NCBI GenBank assembly: GCA_031272075.1
Contig: JAISUK010000072.1
Location: forward strand, 1-53,549
Length of the DNA stretch: 53,549 nucleotides
Direction of reading: 5' to 3'
From: Dysgonamonadaceae bacterium
GTDB lineage: Bacteria > Bacteroidota > Bacteroidia > Bacteroidales > Azobacteroidaceae
The notes beneath the pieces were generated by a model that was not told the origin of the DNA, did not search any database, and was given only the letters and a program-made list of their open reading frames with translations. How positions within the stretch are numbered: position 1 is the stretch's first letter; each line of letters starts with the position of its first letter. The position numbers and the translations under genes are program-made. Of the stretch, positions 26,042 to 34,718 are shown in pieces.

Positions 26042-26827
26042 ATGGAAATACTGAAAGCAATCATAGCAAGTAAAAAGCAGGAAGTCGATCGGCAAAAAGA
26101 AGTCATCCCGGTCGATTCGCTCGAAGACATCATCCTGGAGAATGACACTCCACGACGATCGTTCCGACAGGCATTATTGAACTCCACGACAGGCATCATC
26201 GCCGAATTTAAACGCAAATCGCCTTCCAAAGGATGGCTTTTCGAGCATGCGTCTGTCGAACGGATCGTTTGCGAATACGAAGTCTGCGGCGCTGCGGCAG
26301 TCTCTTTACTGACCGACGAACCATTTTTCGGCGGAACGTTCGAAGATTTCACCATCGCCCGTAAGAACCTGAATATTCCGTTGTTACGCAAGGATTTCAT
26401 TATCGATCCCTACCAGATCTACCAATCGAAAGCCCTGCAAGCGGATGTGATCTTATTGATCGCCGCAGCGCTGAGCCTCGACCAGACTGCGGAATATACC
26501 CGCCTCGCGCATCAATTGGACATGGAAGTCCTGCTTGAAATTCACGACGAAAAGGAATTGGCATACCTCGACTCGAACGACATCGACGTTGTAGGCATTA
26601 ACAACCGCAATCTCACCACGTTCGTTACAGACGTGCGATGTTCGTTTGAATTGAATAAGCAAATTCCGCCGGGTCATGTAAAAATCTCAGAGAGTGGAAT
26701 CTCGTCGGCGGCGACCGTCAAGGATTTACGCAACGCGGGCTTCAACGGCTTTTTGATCGGCGAACATTTCATGAAGACCAACGAACCCGGAAAGGCATTA
26801 CATCGATTTATTCACGAAATCGTATGA
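26042..26827 (+). CDS. trpC: indole-3-glycerol-phosphate synthase
   Basis: TrpC closes the indole ring. The 261-residue TIM-barrel protein carries IIAEFKRKSPSKGW, VSLLTDEPFFGG, LLRKDFIIDPYQIYQ, VLLEIHDE, VGINNRNLTTF and SESGISS, covering the catalytic lysines and glutamates of the family. It is monofunctional: trpF follows as a separate gene overlapping by ATGA. Confidence 0.96.
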   Translation: MEILKAIIASKKQEVDRQKEVIPVDSLEDIILENDTPRRSFRQALLNSTTGIIAEFKRKSPSKGWLFEHASVERIVCEYEVCGAAAVSLLTDEPFFGGTFEDFTIARKNLNIPLLRKDFIIDPYQIYQSKALQADVILLIAAALSLDQTAEYTRLAHQLDMEVLLEIHDEKELAYLDSNDIDVVGINNRNLTTFVTDVRCSFELNKQIPPGHVKISESGISSAATVKDLRNAGFNGFLIGEHFMKTNEPGKALHRFIHEIV

Positions 26828-27441
26828 AGATCAAAGTCTGCGGATTGAAAGATCCTGATAACATACGGGCGGTTTCCCGCCTTCCGATCGAGATGATGGG
26901 GTTCATTTTCTACCCCAAGTCGTTGCGCTATGCCGGATTGCTGCATCCGGAAGCACTATCGGTCATCCCCCTCTCAATCATGAAGGTCGGCGTGTTTGTC
27001 AATGAACCGGAAGCCTCAGTTGTGGCGATCATGGAAAAATACCGGTTGCAGGCCGTTCAACTCCACGGAGACGAATCGCCTTCACTTTGCCGTCAATTGA
27101 AAAAACGGGGTTATGTCGTGATTAAATCTTTCAATGTGGCGACTGCCGAAGACTTCATCCGAACCAACGGTTATGAAGACGCGTGCGACTATTTCCTGTT
27201 CGACGCCAAAACACCGCTCTACGGAGGATCCGGAAAACAATACGATTGGCATATCCTGCACGACTATCACGGCAAAATTCCTTTCTTCTTGAGCGGGGGC
27301 ATCGGTTCGGACGATTTTGCACGGCTGAAATCCTTCGATCATCCCGGACTATATGCAATAGACTTAAACAGCCGCTTTGAAACCGCACCCGGCATCAAAG
27401 ACATAGAATTATTGAACTCTTTTAATCAGAAAATAAAATGA
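26824..27441 (+). CDS. trpF: phosphoribosylanthranilate isomerase
   Basis: TrpF performs the Amadori rearrangement before TrpC. The 205-residue TIM barrel begins [14 protein letters not shown], with the catalytic Cys in KVCGLK. It contains [36 protein letters not shown] and the [13 protein letters not shown] end, where catalytic Asp and phosphate-binding residues lie. It overlaps trpC and trpA by 4 bp each. Confidence 0.95.
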   Translation: MKIKVCGLKDPDNIRAVSRLPIEMMGFIFYPKSLRYAGLLHPEALSVIPLSIMKVGVFVNEPEASVVAIMEKYRLQAVQLHGDESPSLCRQLKKRGYVVIKSFNVATAEDFIRTNGYEDACDYFLFDAKTPLYGGSGKQYDWHILHDYHGKIPFFLSGGIGSDDFARLKSFDHPGLYAIDLNSRFETAPGIKDIELLNSFNQKIK

Positions 27442-28211
27442 ATCGCATCAAAGCATTATTTGACAGCAAAAAACAAAATATCCTGTCTGTCTATTTCACG
27501 GCAGGATTCCCGAATCTGAACGACACGCTACCCATCATTCGGTCACTGGAACAATCAGGGATTGACCTGATAGAAATCGGCATTCCCTTTTCCGACCCGA
27601 TGGCCGACGGGCCGGTGATACAACACAGCAGTTCGGTGGCATTGAACAACGGCATGACACTGAAATTGCTTTTCAGTCAATTACAGCATATACGCAACGA
27701 GGTATCAATTCCGCTGGTCATGATGAGTTATCTGAATCCGGTAATGCAATACGGATTCGACCGGTTTTGCGAAGATTGCCGCCACATCGGAATTGACGGG
27801 ATCATCCTTCCGGATTTACCCTTCAATGACTATCTGAAAACATATAAACCCGTCTCCGACAAGTATGCTTTAGACATGATCATGCTGATTACGCCCGAAA
27901 CTTCGGAAGAGCGCATCCGGCTGATTGATACGCATACAAACGGATTTATTTATATGGTTTCGTCGGCCTCAACTACAGGGGCGCAAGAACTGTTTGACGA
28001 ACAAAAACAACGTTATTTCCAACGAATCAACGCGATGCATCTGCGTAATCCCCGCCTGATCGGATTCGGCATCTCAAATCAGACGACGCTTCATAGCGCT
28101 TGGGAGCATGCGTCGGGAGCCATCGTCGGGAGCAAATTCATCACCTTATTGAAAAACGGCCCCACAATCGAAGCCGCTGTCGAGCGGTTGCTGGCGGATC
28201 TGGAAGGTTGA
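27438..28211 (+). CDS. trpA: tryptophan synthase alpha chain
   Basis: TrpA releases indole from indole-glycerol phosphate and passes it to TrpB. The 257-residue TIM barrel has the catalytic Glu and Asp in [19 protein letters not shown], the [11 protein letters not shown] loop and the phosphate-binding FGISNQ region. It is the last gene of the operon, starting by ATGA overlap with trpF. No clear intrinsic terminator follows; the next gene is convergent 65 bp away. Confidence 0.95.
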   Translation: MNRIKALFDSKKQNILSVYFTAGFPNLNDTLPIIRSLEQSGIDLIEIGIPFSDPMADGPVIQHSSSVALNNGMTLKLLFSQLQHIRNEVSIPLVMMSYLNPVMQYGFDRFCEDCRHIGIDGIILPDLPFNDYLKTYKPVSDKYALDMIMLITPETSEERIRLIDTHTNGFIYMVSSASTTGAQELFDEQKQRYFQRINAMHLRNPRLIGFGISNQTTLHSAWEHASGAIVGSKFITLLKNGPTIEAAVERLLADLEG

Positions 28212-28276
28212 GCGGGTTGAATCTGCGAACCGGAAAATCCAACTCATCCGGGAGAAGTGTTGAAAGAGATTGTGAT

Positions 28277-28618
28277 TTAATCTTCCCCTTTCTTTTCCTC
28301 GTGATTTTTAACGATAATGATATAGAGTTGCAGCACGGCGGAGATAGCCAGAAACAGAAACCATTCGTTTTGTTTTTTTATCATGAAAAAGGCGGAAACA
28401 GGGAGTAATATCGCTGCGATGGCCTGCTGTATGTTCAGGCGTTTTAAGCGGAAATTATTCCCTCTGTAAGGACTGGAGAGATAGCAAAAAGCGACTCCGA
28501 CACTCGCTGCGGCGTAAAGATACGGGATAAACGCCCACTCGGTGAGATACAGTGCGGCAGCCAACAGCAACAGGATGGCCGAAAAGTAAAACAAATAATC
28601 TTTAATTCTTTTATTCAT
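28277..28618 (-). CDS. small membrane protein of unknown function, next to the DivIC-like gene
   Basis: I do not recognise this 113-residue protein. It shows about four hydrophobic segments (YLFYFSAILLLLAAALYL, FIPYLYAAASVGVAFCYL, QAIAAILLPVSAFFMI, WFLFLAISAVLQLYIIIV) separated by short basic loops such as SPYRGNNFRLKR, and ends KNHEEKKGED. It therefore probably sits in the inner membrane with charged loops inside. It follows the DivIC/FtsB-like gene by 16 bp on the same strand, so the two are probably cotranscribed. A link with the divisome or envelope is a guess from position only. Confidence 0.7.
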   Translation of the reverse strand: MNKRIKDYLFYFSAILLLLAAALYLTEWAFIPYLYAAASVGVAFCYLSSPYRGNNFRLKRLNIQQAIAAILLPVSAFFMIKKQNEWFLFLAISAVLQLYIIIVKNHEEKKGED

Positions 28619-28634
28619 TCATTTATTCATTTAG

Positions 28635-28943
28635 TTAGGGGATGATGATGAAAAGATCTTCATCGGGTTTCGTCATCAGGTATTGTTCCCGAGCGAATTT
28701 TTCGAGACTCTCGTTGTCATATTTCAAGGCCTCTTTCTTTCTGATATTCTCTTCGCGCATTTTTTTATTTTGTTCAATCTCTTTTTCCAGTCTGTTGATC
28801 TCCTGATCGTAGCTATAACGCTTTAATATCGTGCTGTCGCCGATAAAAAATGTCACCACCAGGAATATCAGAATCGTCAGATGGTATTTGTTGACTTTTA
28901 TTCCGCGAAGGGCTATCGCCCATTTTTTGAGAAAATTTTGCAT
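28635..28943 (-). CDS. FtsB/DivIC-like septum formation initiator protein
   Basis: The 102-residue protein (start chosen at MQNFLKK; the frame is open 8 codons upstream) has one transmembrane helix (about 19-37, YHLTILIFLVVTFFIGDST). A heptad-rich coiled coil follows (about 44-85, with EINRLEKEIEQNKKM), then the conserved C-terminal FAREQYLMTKPDEDLFII. This is the architecture of DivIC/FtsB, which bridges FtsL and FtsQ in the divisome. The size is typical. A -7 box lies 26 nt upstream of the start. Confidence 0.88.
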   Translation of the reverse strand: MQNFLKKWAIALRGIKVNKYHLTILIFLVVTFFIGDSTILKRYSYDQEINRLEKEIEQNKKMREENIRKKEALKYDNESLEKFAREQYLMTKPDEDLFIIIP

Positions 28944-28968
28944 CGAATGAATATAAAAACGAACCATA

Positions 28969-28976
28969 CAAAGGTA
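28969..28976 (-). promoter_or_regulatory. putative -7 box for the DivIC-like gene
   Basis: The minus-strand octamer TACCTTTG lies 26 nt before ATG 28943. It diverges from the dnaX -7 box 20 bp away. Confidence 0.5.
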
Positions 28977-28996
28977 ATAAAATTTGTAGAAATAAT

Positions 28997-29004
28997 TATC
29001 TTTG
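28997..29004 (+). promoter_or_regulatory. putative -7 box for dnaX
   Basis: TATCTTTG fits TAnnTTTG and lies 22 nt before the dnaX start codon. The -33 position has no clear TTTG. Confidence 0.5.
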
Positions 29005-29025
29005 TAACCGGATTAGATAAATTTT

Positions 29026-30705
29026 ATGGAAAATTACATTGTTTCAGCCCGAAAATACCGTCCCGCTACATTTCATTCCGTGATCGGACAAAATGCTTTG
29101 ACGACGACTTTGAAAAACGCTATTCGCAACAACAAACCCGCGCATGCGTATTTGTTTTGCGGACCGCGAGGCGTAGGAAAGACTACTTGCGCCCGCATTT
29201 TTGCCAAGACACTCAATTGCCTGAATCCGACTCCCGATGGCGAAGCGTGCAATGTTTGTGAGATGTGTCGCACTTTCAATGAGCAGCGCACTTTCAATGT
29301 CCATGAACTGGATGCAGCGTCCAACAATTCCGTTGACGACATCCGCTCACTGATGGAGCAAGTGCGGATTCCTCCCCAACAAGGGAAATACAAAGTCTAT
29401 ATCATCGACGAGGTGCACATGCTTTCGCAGGCGGCTTTCAATGCTTTTCTGAAAACGCTGGAAGAGCCTCCGCGTCATGCCATCTTTATTTTGGCCACGA
29501 CCGAGAAACACAAGCTTCTGCCGACGATTCTCTCACGATGCCAGATTTATGACTTCAACCGCATCAGCGTCAACGCCATTGTCGACTACCTGGTCTATGT
29601 CTCCGAACAGGAAAAGGTTACTTTTGAAAAGGAAGCGTTGAACGTGATTGCCCAGAAAGCGGAAGGCGGGATGCGGGATGCGCTCTCGATCTTTGATCAG
29701 TGCGTCGCCTATACGGGCGGCAACCTGACCTACCAATCCATTGTTGAGAATCTGAATGTATTGGACTGTGATTATTATTTCAAACTGACGGAGGCGTTCC
29801 GCCGTCATGACGTGAGCGCTTGCCTGCTCATACTGAATGAGATATTGAATAAAGGATTTGACGGCCAATACTTTGTCGAAGGCCTGGCTTCTTTTTTCAG
29901 AGATTTGTTGGTGTGCAAGGATCCCGAAACGATCGTGCTGTATGAAGTCGGCGAGGTTTTGAAAGCAAAATACCTGGAGGTTGCCGCGACCTGCGATACA
30001 GCATTTCTGTATACGGCGATTGAATGGTCGAATGATTGCGATTTGGCCTACAAAGGAAGTAAAAACAAGCGGTTGTTGATGGAGATATTGCTGATTCGCA
30101 TCTGTCAATTGGGCGCTCCGCGTCAGGAAGTCAGCGCTCCTGATAAAACGATTAACCCGCTAACGCCGCCAAGTCAACAGCCAGTCCAATCCGCTCCTGC
30201 CCAACCGCTGCGTCAAGAACCGACAAAAACGGATAAACCGACAAAGAACGACCCTCCGGTTGTCAGCGTTTCATTGAAAGACCTTCGGAACCAAACGAAA
30301 GAAAAAGTGGAGACTGCCCTGAAACCCGATGCCTCACAACTTCCACGGGAGGCTTTCACCCAAAATTCGTTGACCGAAAAATGGTTGAAATATGCCGAGG
30401 GGTTGAAAGAAAAACTGCACCTGAAAAATACGATGCTGAACAGCTTGCCGATCCTGGACGAAAAAGAGAACCGTTTTACCGTCTCGGTCTACAACCCCGA
30501 GCAACAGCAAAAATTGCAGGAAGAATCGTCGGCATTGCTGTCGTTCCTTCGCGTAGAACTGAACAATGCGTTCATTGCCATGGAAGTAAAAATAACCGAA
30601 GAAAATAAGAAAGCATATACGAATATAGAAAAATACCAGCAGATGGTGTCCGCCAACCCGGATCTCCAACTGCTGGTAGATGTTTTTAGTCTCCGATTAG
30701 ACTGA
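29026..30705 (+). CDS. dnaX: DNA polymerase III gamma/tau subunit
   Basis: DnaX is the clamp-loader ATPase. The 559-residue product has Walker A FCGPRGVGKTTCARIF (about 43-58), a four-cysteine zinc module (CLNPTPDGEACNVCEMC), the Walker B-like YIIDEVHMLS, and sensor 1 LATTEKHKLLPTILSRCQ. A collar domain and a Pro/Gln-rich linker (about 365-420) follow, then a C-terminal tau-like domain. No A-rich frameshift signal for a separate gamma form was noticed near the linker. The 3' end overlaps the convergent spt gene by 9 bp. Confidence 0.95.
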   Translation: MENYIVSARKYRPATFHSVIGQNALTTTLKNAIRNNKPAHAYLFCGPRGVGKTTCARIFAKTLNCLNPTPDGEACNVCEMCRTFNEQRTFNVHELDAASNNSVDDIRSLMEQVRIPPQQGKYKVYIIDEVHMLSQAAFNAFLKTLEEPPRHAIFILATTEKHKLLPTILSRCQIYDFNRISVNAIVDYLVYVSEQEKVTFEKEALNVIAQKAEGGMRDALSIFDQCVAYTGGNLTYQSIVENLNVLDCDYYFKLTEAFRRHDVSACLLILNEILNKGFDGQYFVEGLASFFRDLLVCKDPETIVLYEVGEVLKAKYLEVAATCDTAFLYTAIEWSNDCDLAYKGSKNKRLLMEILLIRICQLGAPRQEVSAPDKTINPLTPPSQQPVQSAPAQPLRQEPTKTDKPTKNDPPVVSVSLKDLRNQTKEKVETALKPDASQLPREAFTQNSLTEKWLKYAEGLKEKLHLKNTMLNSLPILDEKENRFTVSVYNPEQQQKLQEESSALLSFLRVELNNAFIAMEVKITEENKKAYTNIEKYQQMVSANPDLQLLVDVFSLRLD

Positions 30706-31902
30706 AACTGCCTCCAGATTCAAGACGCCGATTTTTTTCAGGCACTTTTCAATTTTTTCCAGCGCGACATCAATCTGTGCGTGGGTATGGGTAGCCATCA
30801 ATGAAAAGCGAATCAAGGTATCATTGGGCGACACAGCCGGCGACACCACCGGATTGACGAAAATTCCGTTGTTGAATAATTCGGTTGTAATCTGGAAAGT
30901 TTTATCGTTATCGCGGATAAAGATCGGAATGATGGGTGTCTGGGTATGACCGATTTCACAACCCATGCTGCGGAAGCCATCCAAGGCATAATGCGTGATT
31001 TCCCATAAGTGTTCGATTCGTTCGGGTTCGCTTACCATGATATCAAATGCCGCACTCGCTGCTGCAGTAGCCGCAGGCGTAATGCTTGCGCTGAAGATGT
31101 ATGAGCGGGAATTATGTCGCAGGAAATTGATTATCGCCTCGTCCGAAGCGATGAAGCCGCCGATGGACGCAAGCGATTTGCTGAAAGTTCCCATGACCAA
31201 ATCCACATCGGGGAGCACTCCGAAATGATCGCAGGTACCGCGTCCTTGTCTGCCCAAGACACCGATGCCATGCGCTTCATCGACCATGATATTGGCATTG
31301 TATTCTTTCGCCAAACGCACGATTTCAGGCAAATTGGCAATATCGCCTTCCATGCTGAACACGCCATCCACAACAATCAGTTTCACCTTGTCGGGTTCGC
31401 ATTTCTTCAATTGCTGTTCCAGCGAACACATATCATTGTGCCTGAATTTGAATTTTTGGGAATACGACAAGCGATGTCCTTCAATAATGGAGGCGTGATC
31501 TAATTCATCCCAGAGGATATAATCTTCCCGACAGGTCAGACACGATACGACTCCTTCGTTGACTTGAAAGCCGGTCGGATAGATAATGGCCTCGTCTTTT
31601 CCGATGAAATCGGCCAATTTGCGTTCCAGTTCGAGATGAATATCCAAGGTTCCGTTAAGAAAACGACTGCCTGCCATCCCGGTACCATATTTCTTGGTGG
31701 CAGCAATTGCAGCTTCTTTGACTTTGGGGTGGTTGGTTAATCCAAGATAAGCATTTGAACCAAACATTAATACTTTTTTCCCGTTAATGATCACCTCGGT
31801 GTCCTGGTCGCTCTCCAATACCCTAAAATAAGGATAAATACCGGCCTTCTTGAACTTTTGAGGAGCATCATATTTACTTAGTTTATTAACTAATAGGTTC
31901 AT
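30697..31902 (-). CDS. spt: serine palmitoyltransferase (alpha-oxoamine synthase family)
   Basis: This PLP enzyme of 401 residues condenses serine with an acyl-CoA, the first step of sphingolipid synthesis. Family relatives are AONS (BioF) and KBL. The sequence closely resembles the Bacteroides SPT as I remember it: YDAPQKFKKAGIYPYFR, VLMFGSNAYLGLT, GSRFLNGTLDIH, DGVFSMEGDIANLPEIV, MVDEAHGIGV, and the PLP lysine K242 in GTFSKSLASIGGF. The long N-terminus and RFSLMATHTHAQID end also fit SPT better than BioF, and no biotin genes are nearby. A KBL/BioF role is the alternative. It implies that this organism makes sphingolipids. Confidence 0.85.
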   Translation of the reverse strand: MNLLVNKLSKYDAPQKFKKAGIYPYFRVLESDQDTEVIINGKKVLMFGSNAYLGLTNHPKVKEAAIAATKKYGTGMAGSRFLNGTLDIHLELERKLADFIGKDEAIIYPTGFQVNEGVVSCLTCREDYILWDELDHASIIEGHRLSYSQKFKFRHNDMCSLEQQLKKCEPDKVKLIVVDGVFSMEGDIANLPEIVRLAKEYNANIMVDEAHGIGVLGRQGRGTCDHFGVLPDVDLVMGTFSKSLASIGGFIASDEAIINFLRHNSRSYIFSASITPAATAAASAAFDIMVSEPERIEHLWEITHYALDGFRSMGCEIGHTQTPIIPIFIRDNDKTFQITTELFNNGIFVNPVVSPAVSPNDTLIRFSLMATHTHAQIDVALEKIEKCLKKIGVLNLEAVSV

Positions 31903-32235
31903 AAAGATAAAAACAATGTTAACATTTAAATTATTAAAATTGCTGCTTCTCGCGAACTATCGACATAGTTCTGAAAAAAGCAGGCTGCAAAGATAATAAA
32001 GATTTTAATAAAGAGTTTATTTTTTAGCAAAAAAAATTATCCTTATCGCAATAATTCCTGCGTTCTTTCTTAATTGTAGGCAATTAACGACGCAAAATTT
32101 TGGATAAAAAATCGATCGCACAGCATAAAAATAACACATATCGGACTTGAACAGGGGAAAAATTTTCAGTTGTGTTATACTATTTTTTGGATGCATTCGT
32201 TTAAGCATTAAAGAACAAATAAACGAAGATATTAC
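31903..32235. other. 333-bp divergent region between spt and the polysaccharide cluster
   Basis: A -7 box for spt lies at 31988-31995 (minus). Toward the plus-strand export gene only a weak TATTTTTTG (about 32180-32188, spacer one base too long) is seen. The region is AT-rich with no convincing small ORF. No UpxY/NusG-like antiterminator gene precedes the cluster, unlike Bacteroides capsule loci. Confidence 0.45.
31988..31995 (-). promoter_or_regulatory. putative -7 box for spt
   Basis: The minus-strand octamer TATCTTTG, the commonest form of the Bacteroidetes -7 box, lies 86 nt before the spt start codon. Confidence 0.5.
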
Positions 32236-33087
32236 ATGAAGAAAAAAGTATGTAAGTTGCTGTTATCCGTTATCGCAGTGGGTTTTATCTCATCTTGTTC
32301 AAGCAATAAGGAAGCAATTCTTTATTTCAAAGACATTGATGATTACGGTCAAAAGTTTAAATCTACCAGCTATTATGACGTAGAACCGGTCATCAAGCAA
32401 AACGATCAGTTACTCATAACAGTTTCCGCTCCGGCTCTTTATCAGGAAAAAGTAGCGCAGTTTAATCTTCCTGTTTCGACTTATCTGACGCCTGGTGAGG
32501 TGAGTGTGACACCGACCACCTCTTTTCAGACCTATACTGTTGACAAAGATGGATATATCGATTTTCCCATTTTAGGGAAAGTCCATTTGGAAGGCATGAC
32601 AAAGACACAGGCGAGGGAACATTTGGTAAAGCGCATCTCTGAATATATAGAAGAAGGTGTAACGGTCTATTTTCAGATAATATCGTTTGCCATATCAGTT
32701 CAAGGTGAAGTATTCAAGCCCGGACTGATCAAAATGGAGAGCGACCGGATTTCTGTCTTGGATGCACTTGGCGCCGCCGGAGGACTGACGATTTTCGGAG
32801 ACAGATCTAAGGTGCTGTTGGTGCGCGACAACAACGGAACTATTGAGCACCACAGGTTTGACCTCACTAAATCGGATATTTTCAATTCTCCGTATTTTTA
32901 TCTTCAGCAGAACGACATCCTGTTCGTAGAAGCCACCCGTGCACGGAGGCAGGAAAGCGAATACGGCAATGAAGACACTTACAAACTACAGCGTACCTCT
33001 TTTCTTACGACAACCATTACGACAACCATTTTATCAATCATATCAACGATAGTGACAGTCGTGACCCTAAAAACCGTAACAAAATAA
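32236..33087 (+). CDS. polysaccharide export lipoprotein (Wza-like)
   Basis: The 283-residue product has a lipoprotein signal ending GFISSCSS (acylated Cys at about 21). The polysaccharide-export domain (about 45-150, VIKQNDQLLITVSAP and DGYIDFPILGKVHLEGMT) is followed by one SLBB-type beta-grasp (FAISVQGEVFKPGLIKM, LDALGAAGG). A C-terminal hydrophobic helix (about 258-278) would cross the outer membrane as in Wza. It should form the outer-membrane export channel for the polysaccharide made by the downstream genes. The next gene overlaps its stop by one base (TAATG). Confidence 0.92.
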   Translation: MKKKVCKLLLSVIAVGFISSCSSNKEAILYFKDIDDYGQKFKSTSYYDVEPVIKQNDQLLITVSAPALYQEKVAQFNLPVSTYLTPGEVSVTPTTSFQTYTVDKDGYIDFPILGKVHLEGMTKTQAREHLVKRISEYIEEGVTVYFQIISFAISVQGEVFKPGLIKMESDRISVLDALGAAGGLTIFGDRSKVLLVRDNNGTIEHHRFDLTKSDIFNSPYFYLQQNDILFVEATRARRQESEYGNEDTYKLQRTSFLTTTITTTILSIISTIVTVVTLKTVTK

Positions 33088-34718
33088 TGATTATGAGCAC
33101 AGAAACGACAGCCCCAAAAAATGAGTTTGAAATCATCAAAGAGAAATTACTGTTCCTGATCAAATACTGGTATTATTTTGTTATCAGCATGGTTATCTGC
33201 ATCATCATTGCTGCAATATACGTGAAAAACAAAATACCGGTTTTCAATGTCACCTCCACGGTCAGTCTTCGTCACGACGAATCGATTGCGAGCGGCGCAT
33301 CGATGAACAAAAGCAAATCGGTATTGAGCGCTTTTGGGTTGGGCGGCGGCGCTGAAAACATCGAAGACGAGACGATTAAAATGGCTTCGCAAGGTTATGT
33401 CAAAAAAGTGATTCGCAAGTATGGTATGAATACCGAATACAAGCAGTCTAAATTGTTAGGATTAAACAAAATAAAGTTGTATGACAAATCGCCCGTCATC
33501 ATCAAAACCGACATTGCTTTGCCCGATACGCTCACGGCTGTATTGGAATTTTTTCTCAAAGTGAATGAAAACGGCACAACCGTCAAAATGAAAAACGGCA
33601 AAAAAACAGTAGGAAATTACAACATCACTTCGTTTCCTGCGCATATCCAAACGCCTTTGGGAGAGTTCGCATTTTATAAAACAGACTATTATGACTCATA
33701 CAATAAGCCGTTAAACCTGAATGTCTTGTTCTCCAGTTACGACTTCATGGCGCAGATCTATCGCACCATCGTTGAAGTCGATTTTGAGAAAAAGACTTCG
33801 GACTTGATTCACCTGAACATGAATTCGGAGAATGTGCCTTTGGCCAAATTTTTTATTAACGCCTTGATAAACAATTACAACTACGAATGGAGCAAGGACA
33901 GGGATACGGTGACCACCAACACGGAAAATTATATCAGCAACCTGTTGACAACCACGACTGAAAACTTATCGAAAGCGGATATGAATATTAAAAATTTCAA
34001 AGACAAATACAATCTGACGGATATTGAGGCGGATGTAAAATACTATTTTGCTGCAAGCGGCGAGTTGCAACCGGTGATTATGGAAACCACCAGCCGCTTG
34101 AAAATGGTCGACATCATTATTGATTTTATTCGGGATGAGAGTAATAAGTATGCAATGATCCCTTATAATGCCGCTTCTGACGACAAATCGCTTGCGGAAG
34201 TGACCACAAAATACAACGAACTGCTGTCGAAACGCAATGACCTGTTTGCCATGCAAGAGCAAAGCGGCATGGCCAAAACGCTGAACAATGAGATTGAGGC
34301 GCAACGAAATGTCATGATTCAGTCGTTGAGTCAAATGAAAAAAGGGTTGGAAATTACGCTTCAGGATTTGCACTTCAAAGAGAAAGAGTTTGCTCATAAA
34401 TTGGGAAATATTCCTGCTATTGAACAGGATTTTATACAGTTGAAAAGAGATCAGGAAGTACAGCAAGCCGTTTACCTGTTATTGCTGGAAATGCAAATCG
34501 AAACCGGCGTGAAAGGCACGAATATTTTGCCGAAGTTGAAAGTGATTGACGAGCCTTATGCCGAACTCAAGCCCGTAGAACCCAACATGTTGAAGGTAGC
34601 GCTAACCACTATTTTGCTGGGCGGATTCGTATTGCCGATTTCGTTCATCTACCTAATCATACCGTTTTTCAAGAATCGCAGCAGGAGAAAAGCAAATGTT
34701 CAAAACCATCAGGGATAA
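33087..34718 (+). CDS. polysaccharide chain-length determinant / export protein (Wzz family, no kinase domain)
   Basis: The 543-residue inner-membrane protein has transmembrane helices near both ends (about 26-46, YYFVISMVICIIIAAIYV; about 510-530, LTTILLGGFVLPISFIYLII). The Wzz segment FNVTSTVSLRHDE follows the first helix and a long periplasmic coiled-coil region lies between (about 290-480). The proline-rich motif before the second helix is DEPYAELKPVEPN, typical of Wzz/GNVR proteins. There is no tyrosine-kinase domain, so a separate kinase or none regulates it. It works with the Wza-like lipoprotein to set chain length or pass polymer across the periplasm. A second ATG lies at 33093. Confidence 0.9.
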   Translation: MIMSTETTAPKNEFEIIKEKLLFLIKYWYYFVISMVICIIIAAIYVKNKIPVFNVTSTVSLRHDESIASGASMNKSKSVLSAFGLGGGAENIEDETIKMASQGYVKKVIRKYGMNTEYKQSKLLGLNKIKLYDKSPVIIKTDIALPDTLTAVLEFFLKVNENGTTVKMKNGKKTVGNYNITSFPAHIQTPLGEFAFYKTDYYDSYNKPLNLNVLFSSYDFMAQIYRTIVEVDFEKKTSDLIHLNMNSENVPLAKFFINALINNYNYEWSKDRDTVTTNTENYISNLLTTTTENLSKADMNIKNFKDKYNLTDIEADVKYYFAASGELQPVIMETTSRLKMVDIIIDFIRDESNKYAMIPYNAASDDKSLAEVTTKYNELLSKRNDLFAMQEQSGMAKTLNNEIEAQRNVMIQSLSQMKKGLEITLQDLHFKEKEFAHKLGNIPAIEQDFIQLKRDQEVQQAVYLLLLEMQIETGVKGTNILPKLKVIDEPYAELKPVEPNMLKVALTTILLGGFVLPISFIYLIIPFFKNRSRRKANVQNHQG

